Assembly (NCBI GenBank): GCA_010015745.1
Contig: ML978200.1
Span: forward strand, 124,001-188,000
Direction: 5' to 3'
DNA length: 64,000 nt
Source: Setomelanomma holmii
Taxonomy: Eukaryota > Ascomycota > Dothideomycetes > Pleosporales > Phaeosphaeriaceae
The notes below the pieces were generated by a model that saw only the letters and a list, made by a program, of their open reading frames with translations, ran no database searches and was not told the origin of the DNA. This document shows, piece by piece, positions 1-12,482 of the stretch. Every line of letters begins with the position of its first letter. Within the stretch, counting starts at the first letter, position 1. The translations under genes and the position numbers were made by a program.

Positions 1-69
1 CAGAAATATCCAAACCAGAAGGGAAACACCTGCACACTCTCTGGCCCATTCCATTACACATTAACATTA

Positions 70-873
70 TCACCTGCCATCTTCCAACTGTACACCCAGC
101 ACCCACCTTACGGTCGTTCTCACAATATATCTCGCTTCTTCCCCTGTCATTCTTCCACTGCCCACATCACCCCCTGCATTCCACTTGATGCCCACAATCT
201 TGCCTGCTCCTTCACCCTTGACATCCATGACTACAAATAGTTCTGCGATCTTTTGTCCCGTCCAACTGCGGTGGAAATGCACTTTGAGCTTTCCCATCAC
301 GTCTGGCCCTTCACTGTATATAAACCACTTTTCACTCATGTCTAGCGGTGCGTGGCCGAGGTATAAAGCGTGGACTTGAGACGGCGGGAGGAAGATGTCC
401 CATGGTTCTACATCGACGGCGCCGCGGGTTATAGGGAATGGGGTTGTTGGTGTTGCGTTTGGCTGAACGCGTTGTATGGAGGATGATGTGGAAGAGCTGC
501 TGGATTCGCGGGATAGGCGTTCGCGCACTACCTGTGGGATGTCGATCCATTGGATGTGTGTTATTGTGCGGTCTTTTCGGTATGCTTTGTCCTTAGCAAG
601 GTGTGGTGAGGGAGAACGTTTGATGTCGATTACGCTGTCGTTCTTGGAGCGGGCTGGACTGAGGGGTGGTGTTGGGAGCGCAGGCGAGGTGGAGAGCGAG
701 CGTTTGCGGAGGCGAATTGGTGGTGTTCGGACGGCGGCGTTGAAGGCATCGTGGTTACTTTGCTCGATTTGAGTTCGCTGGTTGACAATTGGTTCGGTAT
801 TGGTTTTGCGAGAGAAGCGCCGGAAGAGGGACAGCTTTCTAGGAGCTGGTCGAGGCTGCTCGAGTGCGAGCAT
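70..873 (-). CDS. conserved fungal protein of unknown function
   Basis: Single-exon frame of 267 aa from an ATG at 873 to a TGA at 70. The N-terminal half is basic and Ser/Pro-rich (residues 1-140), has no predicted fold and includes a serine run near residues 123-131. The C-terminal half (about 155-262) looks folded and contains MSEKWFIYSEGPD followed by an HFHRSWTG stretch. I recognise that pattern (a 'KWFxYxEGP... HxHRSWTG' module) from uncharacterised fungal proteins, but I know of no assigned activity. No signal peptide or membrane segment is visible. It is the first gene in the window, and about 2.7 kb without a gene lies upstream of it. It could be an orphan enzyme-like domain; function unknown. 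Confidence 0.75.
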   Translation of the reverse strand: MLALEQPRPAPRKLSLFRRFSRKTNTEPIVNQRTQIEQSNHDAFNAAVRTPPIRLRKRSLSTSPALPTPPLSPARSKNDSVIDIKRSPSPHLAKDKAYRKDRTITHIQWIDIPQVVRERLSRESSSSSTSSSIQRVQPNATPTTPFPITRGAVDVEPWDIFLPPSQVHALYLGHAPLDMSEKWFIYSEGPDVMGKLKVHFHRSWTGQKIAELFVVMDVKGEGAGKIVGIKWNAGGDVGSGRMTGEEARYIVRTTVRWVLGVQLEDGR

Positions 874-3562
874 CTTGGTGGTGATTGGATGGATGGACTT
901 GGTATTACACTGTCGTACTGTAATATACCCTCTGTTACACTTGGAGCAAGATGTCGAATCGAACGAACGTCAAGAAAAGCACAAATTCCGGGGCGAAACA
1001 CCTTTCTTCAAAGAACAATTAGACATTCACGCCTCATCCGCACCCTTCACGGCGCTCGCGGGCTGAGTCGCGACTTTATTTAGCCCAATCCACAGGGGCG
1101 CCCACACCAGCCATATCAGCCAAGCCCTGCAAGCGGCCTGTATACCCAGCAATATGGCTTACCAAAAGGCAGCGCCGGCAGGGCACCGGCGTACTCCCCA
1201 AAGGCATGGGAACGGCAGCGCGCAAGTCTTGGTATGGCTGGTTGCAGCAAAGCGCTGCTGGAAGGGCAGCGTTCCGAAGTGCTTGGGATGGAATGAGGGG
1301 TGTGCTGTTGTGCAGGAAAACGTCATTGCGTCCCGCGTGATCGAGATGGGAGTGGGTCAGGGACGGTAAGCACGGATGTCTTTTCTATTCTTACCAGAAG
1401 AATGGGTCGTGAAACATGACGATTCTTTCATCGCATCATTCACTAATTTTGTTCACTTCTGCTGTCCTGCAGAAGTGATGTTGTTGGCCTCATGTAACTG
1501 AATATCGACGGTGCTACACTCTCAACGTCCAGAACTAGCCTCATCGCCTACCCCAGCCATCATGCTCAGCTGCACCAACATTCCAGGCCAGCCTTGCGCC
1601 CGCCAGGGTGCAAGTCACACAAGCGCACAAGTGTCGATCCTTCGAGACCAACAACGAACGATATTGCACCGGCTCCGCTATGCCCGAAAAGCTCCCACAC
1701 CACAGTTTCGCGCTATCGAATGCTATCGCACTTCCCGTTGGTTCGAGGTTGGCGATAGGCGTCTGTGCGGTGTGATAGGCATCGTGGGGTTTTAAGCTTT
1801 TGCGACTTCAGGTGGTCAGGGCGGTCGGAGAGTTTCTGGATGCGCCACGAGAGTCCACGATCTCAAATGAGTGCAACATCACACTAGCAACGCGATGCAG
1901 CGCCGTCCATTGTCTGCGCCATGGTCTTGAGAGCTTCGAACGAGGTTACGACTAATCTTCATGCCGTCAAGAACTAATCATCAGGGACTGATTATCAAGG
2001 ACATGACGCCATTTGAGATTCATCTCCACTATGGTGGATCAATCGTCACCGGAGATTTTCCATAGTGCACGTACCTCACCGACATGAAGATCTGCCGACT
2101 TGTCAAAAAATCGGGAGAACGCAATTTTATGACGAGAAAAGCATAGTTCATTTCGTATTTTCGCATTTCAACTACCAAAGTCTCACAAATACAAAGTAAC
2201 CATGCTCCCTGAATGGTTGGTACTTCCCTCCGTCCATTTGTTCGCTACGCCAAGATCAACTGTTCCTTCTGTACCACAGCATGACTGTGCCTTGCAGTGT
2301 CGTTTGAAGAAACGTCTTACAACATCTCGCTGATCTCCCTAACTAAAGAAGCCAACCGTGGTTCAGCGACGCACCTGTAAGCACTTACGGCACATCAGCA
2401 CGTTGTGCTAGTACGGCAAACGTGCAGTACCGAACCAAATACAGACCTCACTAGGCCCTGAGTACACGCAAGCGTTTCCAACAAGATCTGAATTATGACA
2501 TCTCAACTACCATGTTGATACCATGGTGTTGTTAAGGTAGACCCGCTTTTGTCGGCTCCCCACACATGGAAAGTTGGGGTTTGAACAGGGAGCTGCTAAA
2601 AGACGCGCAATTCTCGAAGAAACATTTTCTCATTGGCTGATGATTCACATTGGTTCACCTGCTAATGTTTCAGATTGAAAGCTGCATGCGGGTGTTGCAA
2701 CCTTGATTTCTATGCATTATCTTTAATTACAGTACCTACCAATCGGCTCCCAGATCACATCAGTCTACTCATCTGCTACTTCACAAAAACGAGCCTATCC
2801 GGCACTTGCATAGCGGCAATCGACTGGGTACTTCATCATTGTCCGCTGAATGGCAAGAATCAAGATACACCAAGGAGCTGCATGTGATGCTAGTGATAAG
2901 CAGACCCTTCGAGCAGCCAAGAGTCACGTAGAAGCTCGTTCCTAAGCTCGTGTTTCGCAATCGAATCATGTCATTACCAGAAATTATATGCTGGTGGTTC
3001 ATGCTAATAGGTGGGTATTAGCACTTGTGAGGTGACTTCGTAGCCAGCTGCTCGCTGATCATAGTGGCAGCCCATCGTCTCATAGAGATGGTTCGAAATT
3101 TCTTGGGCTAAACTTAACAACACCCTGAACGATGCAGCCGATATCTCTTGATGCATTCAGCTGTCTTTTGACTGCTGGAGCCTCCTGTCTCTCGAGAGAA
3201 GTCCCTAGTATCGTCTCACCCGCATACTGACTCTTCATCTTCCGCAGAATCATCAATGAGCTCGTAGTTTGAGCGCAACATCAAAAGTCTGTCCTTCAGG
3301 TCTGTTTCTCAAAAAGCCAGAAGATCTGCAAGCTTTGTATGAGATACTGTCAATTAGTAATCGGTGCAGGATCGCAAGTTTGACGAGGGAACCTTGGGTA
3401 TAACCATGTCTTTGGTGCTCGGATACTGAACAACAATCCTGCCGACTTAGCGACCCCTGAGCAGGCCCTGCCTCGTGGCATGCACTGGGATCATGTTTGG
3501 CCAATTCTGCGTATCTTAGCATCCCTCTTGTACATACTGATCCAATTGCTCTACAACGACAT
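874..3562. other. gene-poor interval, nothing recognised
   Basis: About 2.7 kb between the start of the unknown protein on the left and the 3' end of the aldehyde dehydrogenase on the right. Only short frames without family resemblance occur in any of the six phases. It contains the promoter of the left gene. I see no tRNA-like fold, no terminal inverted repeats and no recognisable transposase remnant. Confidence 0.6.
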
Positions 3563-5085
3563 TCAAGCCTTGTACGTAATAGTCTTCAACCTCAAAAACT
3601 CCTCAATCCCCCAATTCCCATTGAACCTTCCAAACCCACTCGCCTTTGCCCCTCCATGTGGCAGCGTCCACTCATCATGAACAGTCATACTGTTAATATG
3701 CACAGCTCCGCTCTCAATCTGTTTCGCAATCCTCAATCCTCGTGCAAGATCCTTCGTGAACACCGCCGCGCTAAGTCCATAGTCCGTATCATTCGCAATC
3801 TCAACAGCCTCCTCGTCGCTCGAGATCTCAATGACGGATACGCTGGGCCCGAAAGACTCGGTATAAAACAAATCCATCTCTTTCTTCACGCCATCCACAA
3901 TGACGGGACGCATACGTGTAGCAGATGTCTCATTCGTCTCAGGATGAACTTCGTCCTTCTCATGATCGCCATGCACAACACTCGCGCCAGCCTTCACCGC
4001 CTCAGAAATAAGCCGTTTATTCCTCTCGATAGCGGGTGAAGCAACGACAACTGGGGCGGGCTTGTCGCCACCGAAAATCCCTTCGACTGACTGCTTGAAA
4101 GCTTCGATGAAATCGGCTTTGATGCTCTTGGAAACGAGAATTCGTTCGGATGACATGCATATCTGGCCTGAATGTAGAAAAGCCCCCAACGCGCACTGAG
4201 TCGCTGCGTTTTTCAGATCGGCGTCTTCGAGGACGATTGCACTGGCTTTACCACCTAGCTCCATCAGGACGGGCTTGAGGTTCTTGCCCGCTTGAGAGGC
4301 GATGATGCGGCCAACTGCAGTGGATCCGGTGAAGTTGATTTTCTTAATGCATGGAGCCTCGATGAGGGCCGTGGTGACCTTGGCTGCATCTTCTGGACGA
4401 TGGAAGAGTACGTTCAGGGCGCCAGCTGGTAAACCAGCCTCGATGAGAACATGCCCGATTGCCCACCATGTGCGAGGACAGAACTCGGATCCTTTGAGAA
4501 TACAGGTGTTTCCTGCTGCAAGGGGGTAGAGGATCGAACGCATACCCAGCACATACGGTGCATTCCTGGCATGGTTAGTCAAATGTCGTATGTGAGTAGG
4601 TGTTATCCTTACCAAGGCGCAATACCCAACACCACACCCAACGGCTCCTTGACAATCAAAGCCTCCGTATCATCCGCTTCACATGATGGAATGTGGCCCA
4701 TGATGCCGTTAAGTCTGCCCCCAAGATCCCTCAACAACTCAGCTGCCTTTGGTACATTAAACCCATCAGCAAACGGCGCTTCCGCACCAGTCTCAATCTT
4801 CATGTACTCGCCCAGCTCAGCGGCGCGCGAGTCGATTATATCGGCGGCTTTCATGAAGATGGCGCGCTTGGCTGCGGGTTTCATCTTCGACCATACTGGA
4901 AACGCAGCTTGGGCGGCTGATGTCGCCGCCTCGACCTCCTCGAGAGACGCAGACGAAGATTGCCATATTTCCTTGTGGGAGGAGGGCGAAGTTACTGTGA
5001 AGGTGGTTTTGGTGGTGACTTCTTTGCCATTGATGAGGAGTGGGACTGTGTAAGATACATCTGGCTGCACTGACTTGTCCGACAT
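3563..5085 (-). CDS. aldehyde dehydrogenase, vanillin/salicylaldehyde dehydrogenase-like
   Basis: Two exons (5085..4613 and 4565..3563) separated by a 47-bp intron with a GTAAGG donor and CAG acceptor. Joining them makes the conserved GIAPWNAPY and gives 491 aa, the usual length of this NAD(P)-dependent superfamily. Catalytic residues are visible: the general base Glu260 in MELGGKA, and the nucleophile Cys294 in HSGQICMSS. KKINFTGSTAVGR (233-244) is the cofactor-binding turn. The overall pattern is that of the group oxidising aromatic aldehydes such as vanillin or salicylaldehyde to acids; the exact substrate cannot be read from sequence. There is no signal peptide, so it is probably cytosolic. 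The ATG at 5085 is the first in frame. The upstream 850 bp contain an unusual direct repeat. Confidence 0.93.
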
Positions 5086-5323
5086 TTCGACGTAGATGTG
5101 TTCGTGAATTTGCCTTTTCTGCAGAAACTTGTTGTGACGTCACGATTTGGGGTAATGCGTGGAGAGAACGCCTGGAGGAGGATATATAGTTTCAAATAAA
5201 TTTCTTCATCCCCGCCATGCTAAACATTCCTTGTCCGGTGTCGTTGCCTCCCACGGTTCGGCACTTGAGCAACTGCTTTCGGCAGCATGGATCGGGGAGT
5301 GGAGATTGTCGCCCCCGAAAGCG

Positions 5324-5359
5324 GGTCGGGACGGAACTATGCCGTTGCTGCTGAGTAAG
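5324..5359 (+). repeat. direct repeat copy 1 (36 bp)
   Basis: Matches 5522-5557 at 30 of 36 positions when aligned without gaps. It begins GGTCGGGACGGAA and ends GCTGAGTAAG, followed by G, so its end reads like a fungal 5' splice donor (GTAAGG). Confidence 0.75.
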
Positions 5360-5521
5360 GTGAAGTGATTCCGTAACCTTACACGCAAGTAGCTGCACTT
5401 ACACGTATACGCCGGCGCATATGCGTAGACTCTAGCTCCTGCCCCCTTTCATATACTCTCCTTCCTCCCTCACACTTGAGCAAACAAAAGACGCCCACCC
5501 ACCTGCCGCCCACCATCCCCT

Positions 5522-5557
5522 GGTCGGGACGGAAACTCGCCGTTCTTGCTGAGTAAG
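5522..5557 (+). repeat. direct repeat copy 2 (36 bp)
   Basis: Second copy, 198 bp downstream of copy 1. It ends GCTGAGTAAG followed by T, which gives a consensus donor GTAAGT. No open frame runs through either copy. Confidence 0.75.
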
Positions 5558-5931
5558 TTATATGGACTTAAGACTATCATCTGGCATACTTTTCTCGATA
5601 GCGCTTAAATTTATAATGGTAACATTGTGTTTCGTCCTTATGCAGGGGTGTGTGCTTCCTAGAAGCGGGGAAGGCTGTGATCTGGATAATTACTTTACCG
5701 GATGATCCCTTTATAGCCTACAATCGACCAACAGACACCACTTGGTTTTGAAAGTGTTTAGCGAGGACGCCTCACAGTAGCAAGCTGATGAAGGCCCCTC
5801 TTGCGACTCAGTAAGTGGAAATTAATGCTTGATATTATGTACTCGTGTACTTCTTCTTGTATATGCAATGCTCAGCTTTCTAGGCTCTAGCTCTAACTTG
5901 ACCTCACACTACCGTGGCTTTCGTACCCTCC

Positions 5932-8900
5932 TCATCGCTTGGGCAAAGGTCCATTCGCGGCCGTCAACGGATGCATGCCATTTGCACCTGTGATGGGCGT
6001 CTGCGCACCCGTGACTGGAGTTTGTGGCGCAGGCGTTGGTGCCCTAGATGGTACATTACTTCTGTTATGCGCCATGTGTGCCTTGACTAGATGACCAGCA
6101 CAAAGCGCAGAGTTCAAACTCAATTCGCCTGCCAGTACACCAGCAGCAATGACGCGCGCAAGTTGACGGGCATTGTCGCCAGGTGATGTTGGGTGAGCGC
6201 CGCGGACGCCGAGGAGATCGAGCATGGCAGATTGTGGCTCGAGGATTGTGCCGCCACCAATGGTGCCGACTTCGATGCTGGGCATAGAGACGGAGATTTG
6301 GAGGTTGCCATTGACACTGGTAGTAATTAGCATCCTGGCTCTGTTTATTGGGACAATGGTAGGTAACTGACTTGTTCATGATGGTGATGCAGTTTGCGCT
6401 CTCCACAACCTGTGCAGGATCTTGACCAGTAGCGAGGAAGATGGCAGCGACAATATTTGCAGCGTGTGCGTTGAATCCACCCATCGCGCCTGCCATTGCG
6501 GACCCAATCAAGTTCTTGGAGATGTTCATCTGCACGAGGTCCTCGACTTCGCACTTCAACACGCTCTTCACCACAGCCCCCGGAATGGTGGCTTCTGCGA
6601 CGACACCTTTGCCACGGCCGTCAATCCAATTTATCGCCGCTGCCTTCTTGTCGGTGCAGTAGTTACCGGAAACGGTGACGACTTTCATGTCGTCAAAGCC
6701 GCACTCGGTGGCCATGACTGTAAGGGCGTGCTCGACACCCTTGGAGATCATGTTCATGCCCATGGCGTCGCCAGTAGTGGCACGAAAGCGCACATAGATA
6801 TTCGTGCCAGCAATAGCACTCCTCATTGACCGTAACCTAGCGAAGCGAGATGTCGAGTTGAAAGCGTCCTTCATCGTTTGTTGTCCTTCGTCTGAGTCGA
6901 GCCAGTTCTTTGCGGCACCGGCACGCACAAGGCTGTCGAATCCGATACACGGGCCACGAGTCATGCCGTCTCCCGTTACTACTGTGGCCGCACCGCCACC
7001 TGCATTGATAGCCTTTGCACCTCGCGAGGTCGAAGCGACCAGAACGCCCTCAGTTGTTGCCATGGGGAGAAAGTAGTTCTGGCCGTCGACAAGAATGGGT
7101 CCAGCGACACCAAGAGGAAGGGGAAGATAACCAACGACATTTTCACAGCAGGCGCCATGTACCAGGTCGTAGTTGTAGTCCTTGTATGGCAGTAGGGAGC
7201 GTTCCAAAAGTGTCGATGTTTCGCGAGTGGCGTGTGTCCGCGCGACAAGACCACGTCGGATCTTGACAGCACGAGTCTTGTCACCAAGCGTCTTTTCCAG
7301 AGCATATCCTGGGATTTTGCCCTTGAGAGACAGTTCTATAAGCTCTTCGTCAGTTAGCGAAGGGGCTAGCTTCTCCTTTAGACGTTGTTCGAGGAACTCC
7401 ATAGGCCGGTTCGGCTGTCTCTGCTGCTCTTCTGAAGGTCCAAATGGGACATCAGGTTTGAGGGTTTGCGAGACTGGCGTGAGTTGAGCTAGTGGTTGAA
7501 GTCGACGGCCATTCTGGTCTTCGGGGCCAGGTGTACGTGGCGGAGTCGGCATGTGCATCGAAGGCACTAGGGAAGCGGTCATAGAGGGCGCACCGTCCTG
7601 CACTTCTGAGGGCGAGGGAGGCTCCAATGCCTTGTGAGGCTCCTTGATAGTCCATCGTGCAGCGTTGAAGAGATAGCCGTTGAGAACAACACTCATGACG
7701 AGCGCAGCAATAATCCACTTGCCAAGGAATGGGTCCTCCAAGCTCTTCAAAACACCGTCCACGATGTGCGTGCTGATGTTGGTGCCAAAAGTGGACTCGT
7801 TCTCAGTCACGCTGGGTTCAGCATAGTGAATCGAGGGGTAGTTCAGCTCGTACTTGATGGGCGTGAGTATTGTGACGACTGCAGATGTTCCTGCGCTCTT
7901 AGCCTGCTCAAGAATGTGGTCGAGGCCACTTCTAGCGACTTTGAATGGATCGAGTGGTGGTGTAGCGCCAACAACATGCGACGCTTTGCTTGGTGTCAGG
8001 CCAAAACGCAGAGTAACGACATTGAGCACATTGACCAGCACGAATCCAGCGACCATGAGGAGCTTGAATTTAGGCACGGTGATCTTCTTGCCAAAGACAG
8101 TGGTAGTGGAACTGCTGCGTTGCTGGACATCGCGGTCATTCGGCCAGTCGTTGTTTCGTGCGACGTTCTCAGCGACCTTGCCGTCCACGCCATCGTCCTC
8201 GAGGGCCCGGCGGAGAGCCACATGGCGCTTAATCCGGTTGATTTCCAGCTTGATGGTCAGGATGGCGGTGTAGAACGTCAGAAGCATCAGGGAGTCGAAC
8301 AGGAGAATCCAGGCGCCAAGGAAGCAGAACTGCCGTAGACCACCCTGGATGCCGGACATGGCTCCAGCAACCAGGATCAAAATCTCAAAGAAATAGTCGC
8401 GGACAATCTCGAATCCTGTTCGCTTAATGGCAATCTGCACAGCGGATTGAATGGTCAGAGCCTCGCCATCACCGCGGTTTTCCTCAGCAGCTCGTCGCGC
8501 GTCCAAAGAAGCTGAGAGCACAGCCTTGGTCAGGACGATGGGCTTCTCGAACCCGATAATGACGACCAGGAATGGTAGACCCTCAGAGAGCAGAATCATG
8601 TTGATGGGTACAGCGAGGTATAGCGTAATTGCGAGTGCGAACAAAAAGGCAAAAGCCGACTGGAGCAGTACAGCGGTTGCGAGCCAAAAGTTGGATCCTA
8701 GTCGTCGCATAGCGAGGAAGAGCGATACGAATGTCAGGTGCATGGCGAGATATCCGAGAGCCATGATGATGATGTCGCCAGTATCCGCGTTCTGCCAGTC
8801 ATGTCTTAGCCAAGCCGCGCATATGCTGTTTGAGCATCCAACGTACCTTGAGTAGATCAACAAATGACGTCCACGACTCCTGGAGCCAATTACGCACTCC

Positions 8901-9551
8901 GCCAGGCGCATTGCCGTTCTTGGAAGCCCTCATCATCCACTTCTTCTCCTCGCGTGTGCCTTCCTTGTCTGATCCTTGAATCTCCGCCGCATCTTCAGGT
9001 GCGGAAATCTCCTGCATAGCCATGAGAAAGTCAGCCGCCTCAGTATATGGGATCGAGAAGGCGAGCGAGGTGTCGTGCGAGAGCGTGGAGAAGGAGCTCG
9101 AGGAGCTGGGAATCAGTTCGGCGGAGACATTGCTGGGGACGGCGTATTGCGAGGGCGCCGACTTGATGGTGCTGGACTCGGGGAACACAAGAGTGACTAG
9201 AGCCAGTTCTCGCGCCTTTTCCTTGTGTATGGCGGGCCTGCCTGCTTCTGCCTCCCACTGCCACGACGTCTCTTCTCCAACCCTCAGTGTCTTGCTGCCT
9301 GCCAAAAGCGTCGAGAAGTCCACTCTTCCTGCCGCCGCATCTGCGTCCCTCTCTAGCAGACCCTTGTCGAGCACACCCAGATATGAGTAGCTCGCAACAA
9401 ACGCGATGGTGACTATGGTGTGGATCGGGTGCGTGCAGGCCTTCTTTGCGACAGCGAGGAGGATCGGGGAGACATTGCGGTCGTACCAGCCAGGACTGGT
9501 CTTCTTGGGGTCGCCGGCGCTCTGCCAGCGACTCGTGAGGTATCCGAGCAT
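5932..9551 (-). CDS. hmg1: 3-hydroxy-3-methylglutaryl-CoA reductase
   Basis: Three exons (9551..8847, 8791..6372, 6316..5932) and two 55-bp introns give 1169 aa, normal for filamentous fungi. The enzyme reduces HMG-CoA to mevalonate with NADPH at the ER membrane, the committed step of ergosterol and isoprenoid synthesis. An N-terminal membrane helix lies at about 41-60, a polytopic sterol-sensing domain at about 236-420, and a Pro/Ser-rich linker before the C-terminal catalytic domain. Catalytic elements visible: Glu in ATTEGVLVAS, Lys in TDKKAAA, Asp in ATGQD, His in GHLVKAHMAHNRS, and the dimer motif ENVVGYLPLPLGVAGP. The second intron splits the conserved Asn-Val-Asn-Gly region just before SMPSIEVGTIGGGT. 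The C-terminal tail of about 45 aa is rich in Pro, Thr and Ala. The gene symbol follows general fungal usage. Confidence 0.97.
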
Positions 9552-10491
9552 GTTGGAGCACTGAAGTTGATTCAGTGGGGAGATGGTGTGCCTTCTACTG
9601 GGATAGTCGCATGGGCGTGACGCAGAGGAGTGGCTGTGCGAGCGTATGACAGACCGACTGCGTGTCGAGAGGCAAATGCAACGAAACTTCTACGGTCATT
9701 TAGCATGTCACCTAGAAGGAGGTTCCTAGTGCCTGCCAACTTTACCTGCTATCCACCGAAGGCGCCCGCCAATTACCAAATACCCGGCTCCTCGTTCGGA
9801 CCGCGAGAGAAGTGCTGCACCACGAGATTACGCAATTGGTCTCGCACACTCTCAGACGGACTGTAAATAGACCCAGGAAGCACCGCGAAGTGAGCAGAAG
9901 CACTCGAGCGTGCTGCAGTGTGGAGTAGCCCCTGCGAAAGGGTACGTGCCCGTTCCGCACTTTTTTATGACAACGCTAGCCGACTCTCACCGCTTTGTAG
10001 CCCGCACAACCGCAGGCTTTCATTCGATCATAGACGGGAGTGTTAACAAAGAACAATGCACGTTGATGCGCCTAGTATTGTCCTGCGACTCGCAAAATGC
10101 AGCGCATGACTATGGCAGCACTGTTTGCGAGGCGACATGTGTATTTGTATGTTCTGCCAACCCGTCATTTTGAGGTCGCCTGCGCCACAAGTGCCACAGT
10201 GACGCTGGGAAAAATCCGCTGCTCCTGTCCCCACGGATGCTCCGTGCCAGGTCCGCTCCAATCAGCCGCCTCAACGGCCATCATGATCTTCAGGAGACTC
10301 GTCAGCCTGCAGGTCCGCATTTTGTTCCTAAGCATTGCAAGGCTGAGGGGTTCTGGAGAGGACTGAGTCTCACAATAATCGATAAGCCAAAACCTGTTCT
10401 ACCAACGCCGCATCTGCATGCAGCCTGATAACGAAGCTCTCGCATGATCGTACCCTGTCTAGTTCTGCTGCGAATCCAGCACGAAGATCCC
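9552..10491. other. HMG-CoA reductase promoter region
   Basis: 940 bp upstream of the reductase start, shared with the 3' end of the next minus-strand gene. No coding frame is supported. I looked for a palindromic ATCACGTGAT-type SREBP site and did not see one. Confidence 0.5.
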
Positions 10492-11209
10492 TCAGGATGC
10501 CACGAACTTCTCCGTCATCGGCACGTCCCCACCCGTAATCTCTCTAACAAACTCTTCGTCTGGCTTGTACAGCATGACGTGGAAGTGCTCCACGGCATGC
10601 ACACTCTTCAAGCTTTTCCAGTTCTTGAACCACACGAATTCCTTCGTTTTGGACCCAAACGTTCTTTGCACATAAGCCTCAATCTCTTGGCGCGACTCTG
10701 GTGTCGACAGCCCAGTCTCTGGGTCATCTTCGAGTTCGAACTTCGTCCAAACAACAAGGTGGACAATAGCCGGATCCAGTCCGTAGGGCCAGTCGTTGTA
10801 TAGGATTTTGACATCCGAGTCGTACTCAAACGGGCGCCCTCGCGGCTCCATGCTAGTCCACTTCAGACGCTCGTCTAGCATGAATCGCATGATACTCCCA
10901 TACTCTTTGACAAGCCGATGTGTGAAATGACGATACCTTCTCAGCTCACTGGGCACCCGATGGAACTTGTCGACGCGATCAATTCCTGTGATGGTCAGGT
11001 TCTATCCCAAGTTCAACCAGTCTCGGGTAATGCCTACTAACAAGTTCCTTGACCTCGTCCCATGTCAGCAGGTCATACTCGTCATCCGGTGTGCCGATTA
11101 TTCTCCGGTCCTTTTCGTTGCACTCTTTGAGAAACTCTGGGCAACCCGCCGGCCATAGGTCTCGCGGGACATTGACGAGCCAAAACGGAAGCGGCTCTTC
11201 GTGCGGCAT
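10492..11209 (-). CDS. N-acetylglucosamine-induced protein 1-like (DUF3605)
   Basis: Two exons (11209..11038 and 10985..10492) with a 51-bp intron (GTAGGC donor, CACAG acceptor). The join restores KELVR-IDRVDKFHRVPSEL, the layout expected for the family. The product is 221 aa. Visible family features are LPFWLVNVP near the N-terminus, TWDEVKEL, RVPSELRRYR, and the C-terminal EHFHVMLYKP segment. The family is annotated in fungi from a Candida gene induced by N-acetylglucosamine and carries DUF3605; its biochemical role is unknown to me. The first in-frame ATG (11209) was chosen. There is no signal peptide or membrane helix. It lies head-to-head with the tail-anchored gene at 12483, across about 1.3 kb. 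Confidence 0.85.
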
Positions 11210-12482
11210 CCTCAATCAATCAACGACTGCACCTGTAACAGCAACCGAGTAATTTGTGGCCAGCTTGCGTGTGTCGATTAGGATGTGTTGTGATACAGGC
11301 CCACGTTAAGACAAGGATGTGCGGAGAATAAAGTCAAGGGAACCCCAACGGTCAACCTTGAAAGAAGATTAAATAAAAGCGCACTGGCAGTGTGGCGCCC
11401 GAGTCATGTTTCGCTTTTAGCGTGCTTGTTTCAAAACGCGGCGACGACTTGTGGAGAGCGCGGAGGGAAGGTGCATGCTGAAGGGCGCAACTGCCATTCG
11501 CGTTCTGCATTGTGCGTTGAGGCAAACGGTTGCGGCTGAGGACTGCACCTTTCTCGCGACATCTAGCTTTCAACAAGACCACTTCCATTGGATTGTCGTC
11601 TCATCTCTCCTATGCTGCACGTCCATCTACTTCCATGCAGACATTCTCGACTCATCAGCTCTACCCAGTCGCCGCTCACCGTTCAATCTCGGCGCCTTGC
11701 CGCCGTGCGTCTCAGCTCTCCTCAGGCGATCACCCGCTGCAGGGAACCCCAACGTCCACTGAGGCTCTGCGGCGCATGATTGGTGAAATCTCCGACCCAC
11801 GTAGAACATCTCGAACAAACGAGGACCAACACTGTGGTTCACCCTTTGACGCAGCAATATCTAAAACCTGCTGGTTCGATTTGCTGGACCACATACGCAT
11901 CTGAGCGGGCAATGTTGCATCGCGCGTGCGCAAGTGCCGTCGGTAGATAGGAGATGCAAGTAGGTATACAGTGTTGTTTCCCTTTCCTTTTCCATCTTCA
12001 CACTCACCGTCTGTCGAATTCTACACCAGTGCGCCTAGATGAGCAGCCTTTTCACACCCACTCTCACCAAAGTCACTCATTCACCAATTTTCACTGTGTT
12101 TCATCTACCTTCGCCGGCGATCCATCAACCCTGCACCTCATTCCGCAAGTCACCTGGCATTACCAACCAGCTTTCTCCACAACAAATTTCGGTGTTGCGA
12201 AACGAAACCACCCACATTCCGTGTGACGACACTACCTAACGTGCTCGACACCCCGCACGACATTACACGAGCGCTTAAGTCAAGACACCACCCTGTGCGA
12301 CTCGGGAAACGAAACAATTGCGCAGCGTGTCCCGTGACACACCAACTCGACATCCTATCGACACAACCACAAAGAACCTTGACCACCCTCGAGCTCGAGT
12401 CGGCTCTGCCTCTTTTCCTTTTCTCAAGAGGCAGCGCGACAAGCCACTCCACCCTCGCCACCGACCCTCCCACATCTTCACC
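11210..12482. promoter_or_regulatory. divergent intergenic region with pyrimidine-rich tract
   Basis: Lies between two divergently transcribed genes. The right half, about 11970-12200, is rich in C/T and CAC runs, as is common near fungal transcription starts. No additional gene is supported, and no specific operator could be named. Confidence 0.4.

Larger units (their letters stand above)
5086..5931. other. intergenic region with ALDH promoter and a direct repeat
   Basis: Lies between the start of the aldehyde dehydrogenase and the 3' end of HMG-CoA reductase, both on the minus strand. No supported gene. It holds an imperfect 36-bp direct repeat (5324-5359 and 5522-5557) and a pyrimidine-rich stretch at about 5430-5520. 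Confidence 0.6.

Noticed and set aside
11862..11900. GGTTCGATT motif resembling a tRNA T-loop
   Set aside because: The flanking bases do not form the 5-bp T stem and no other tRNA arms are present.
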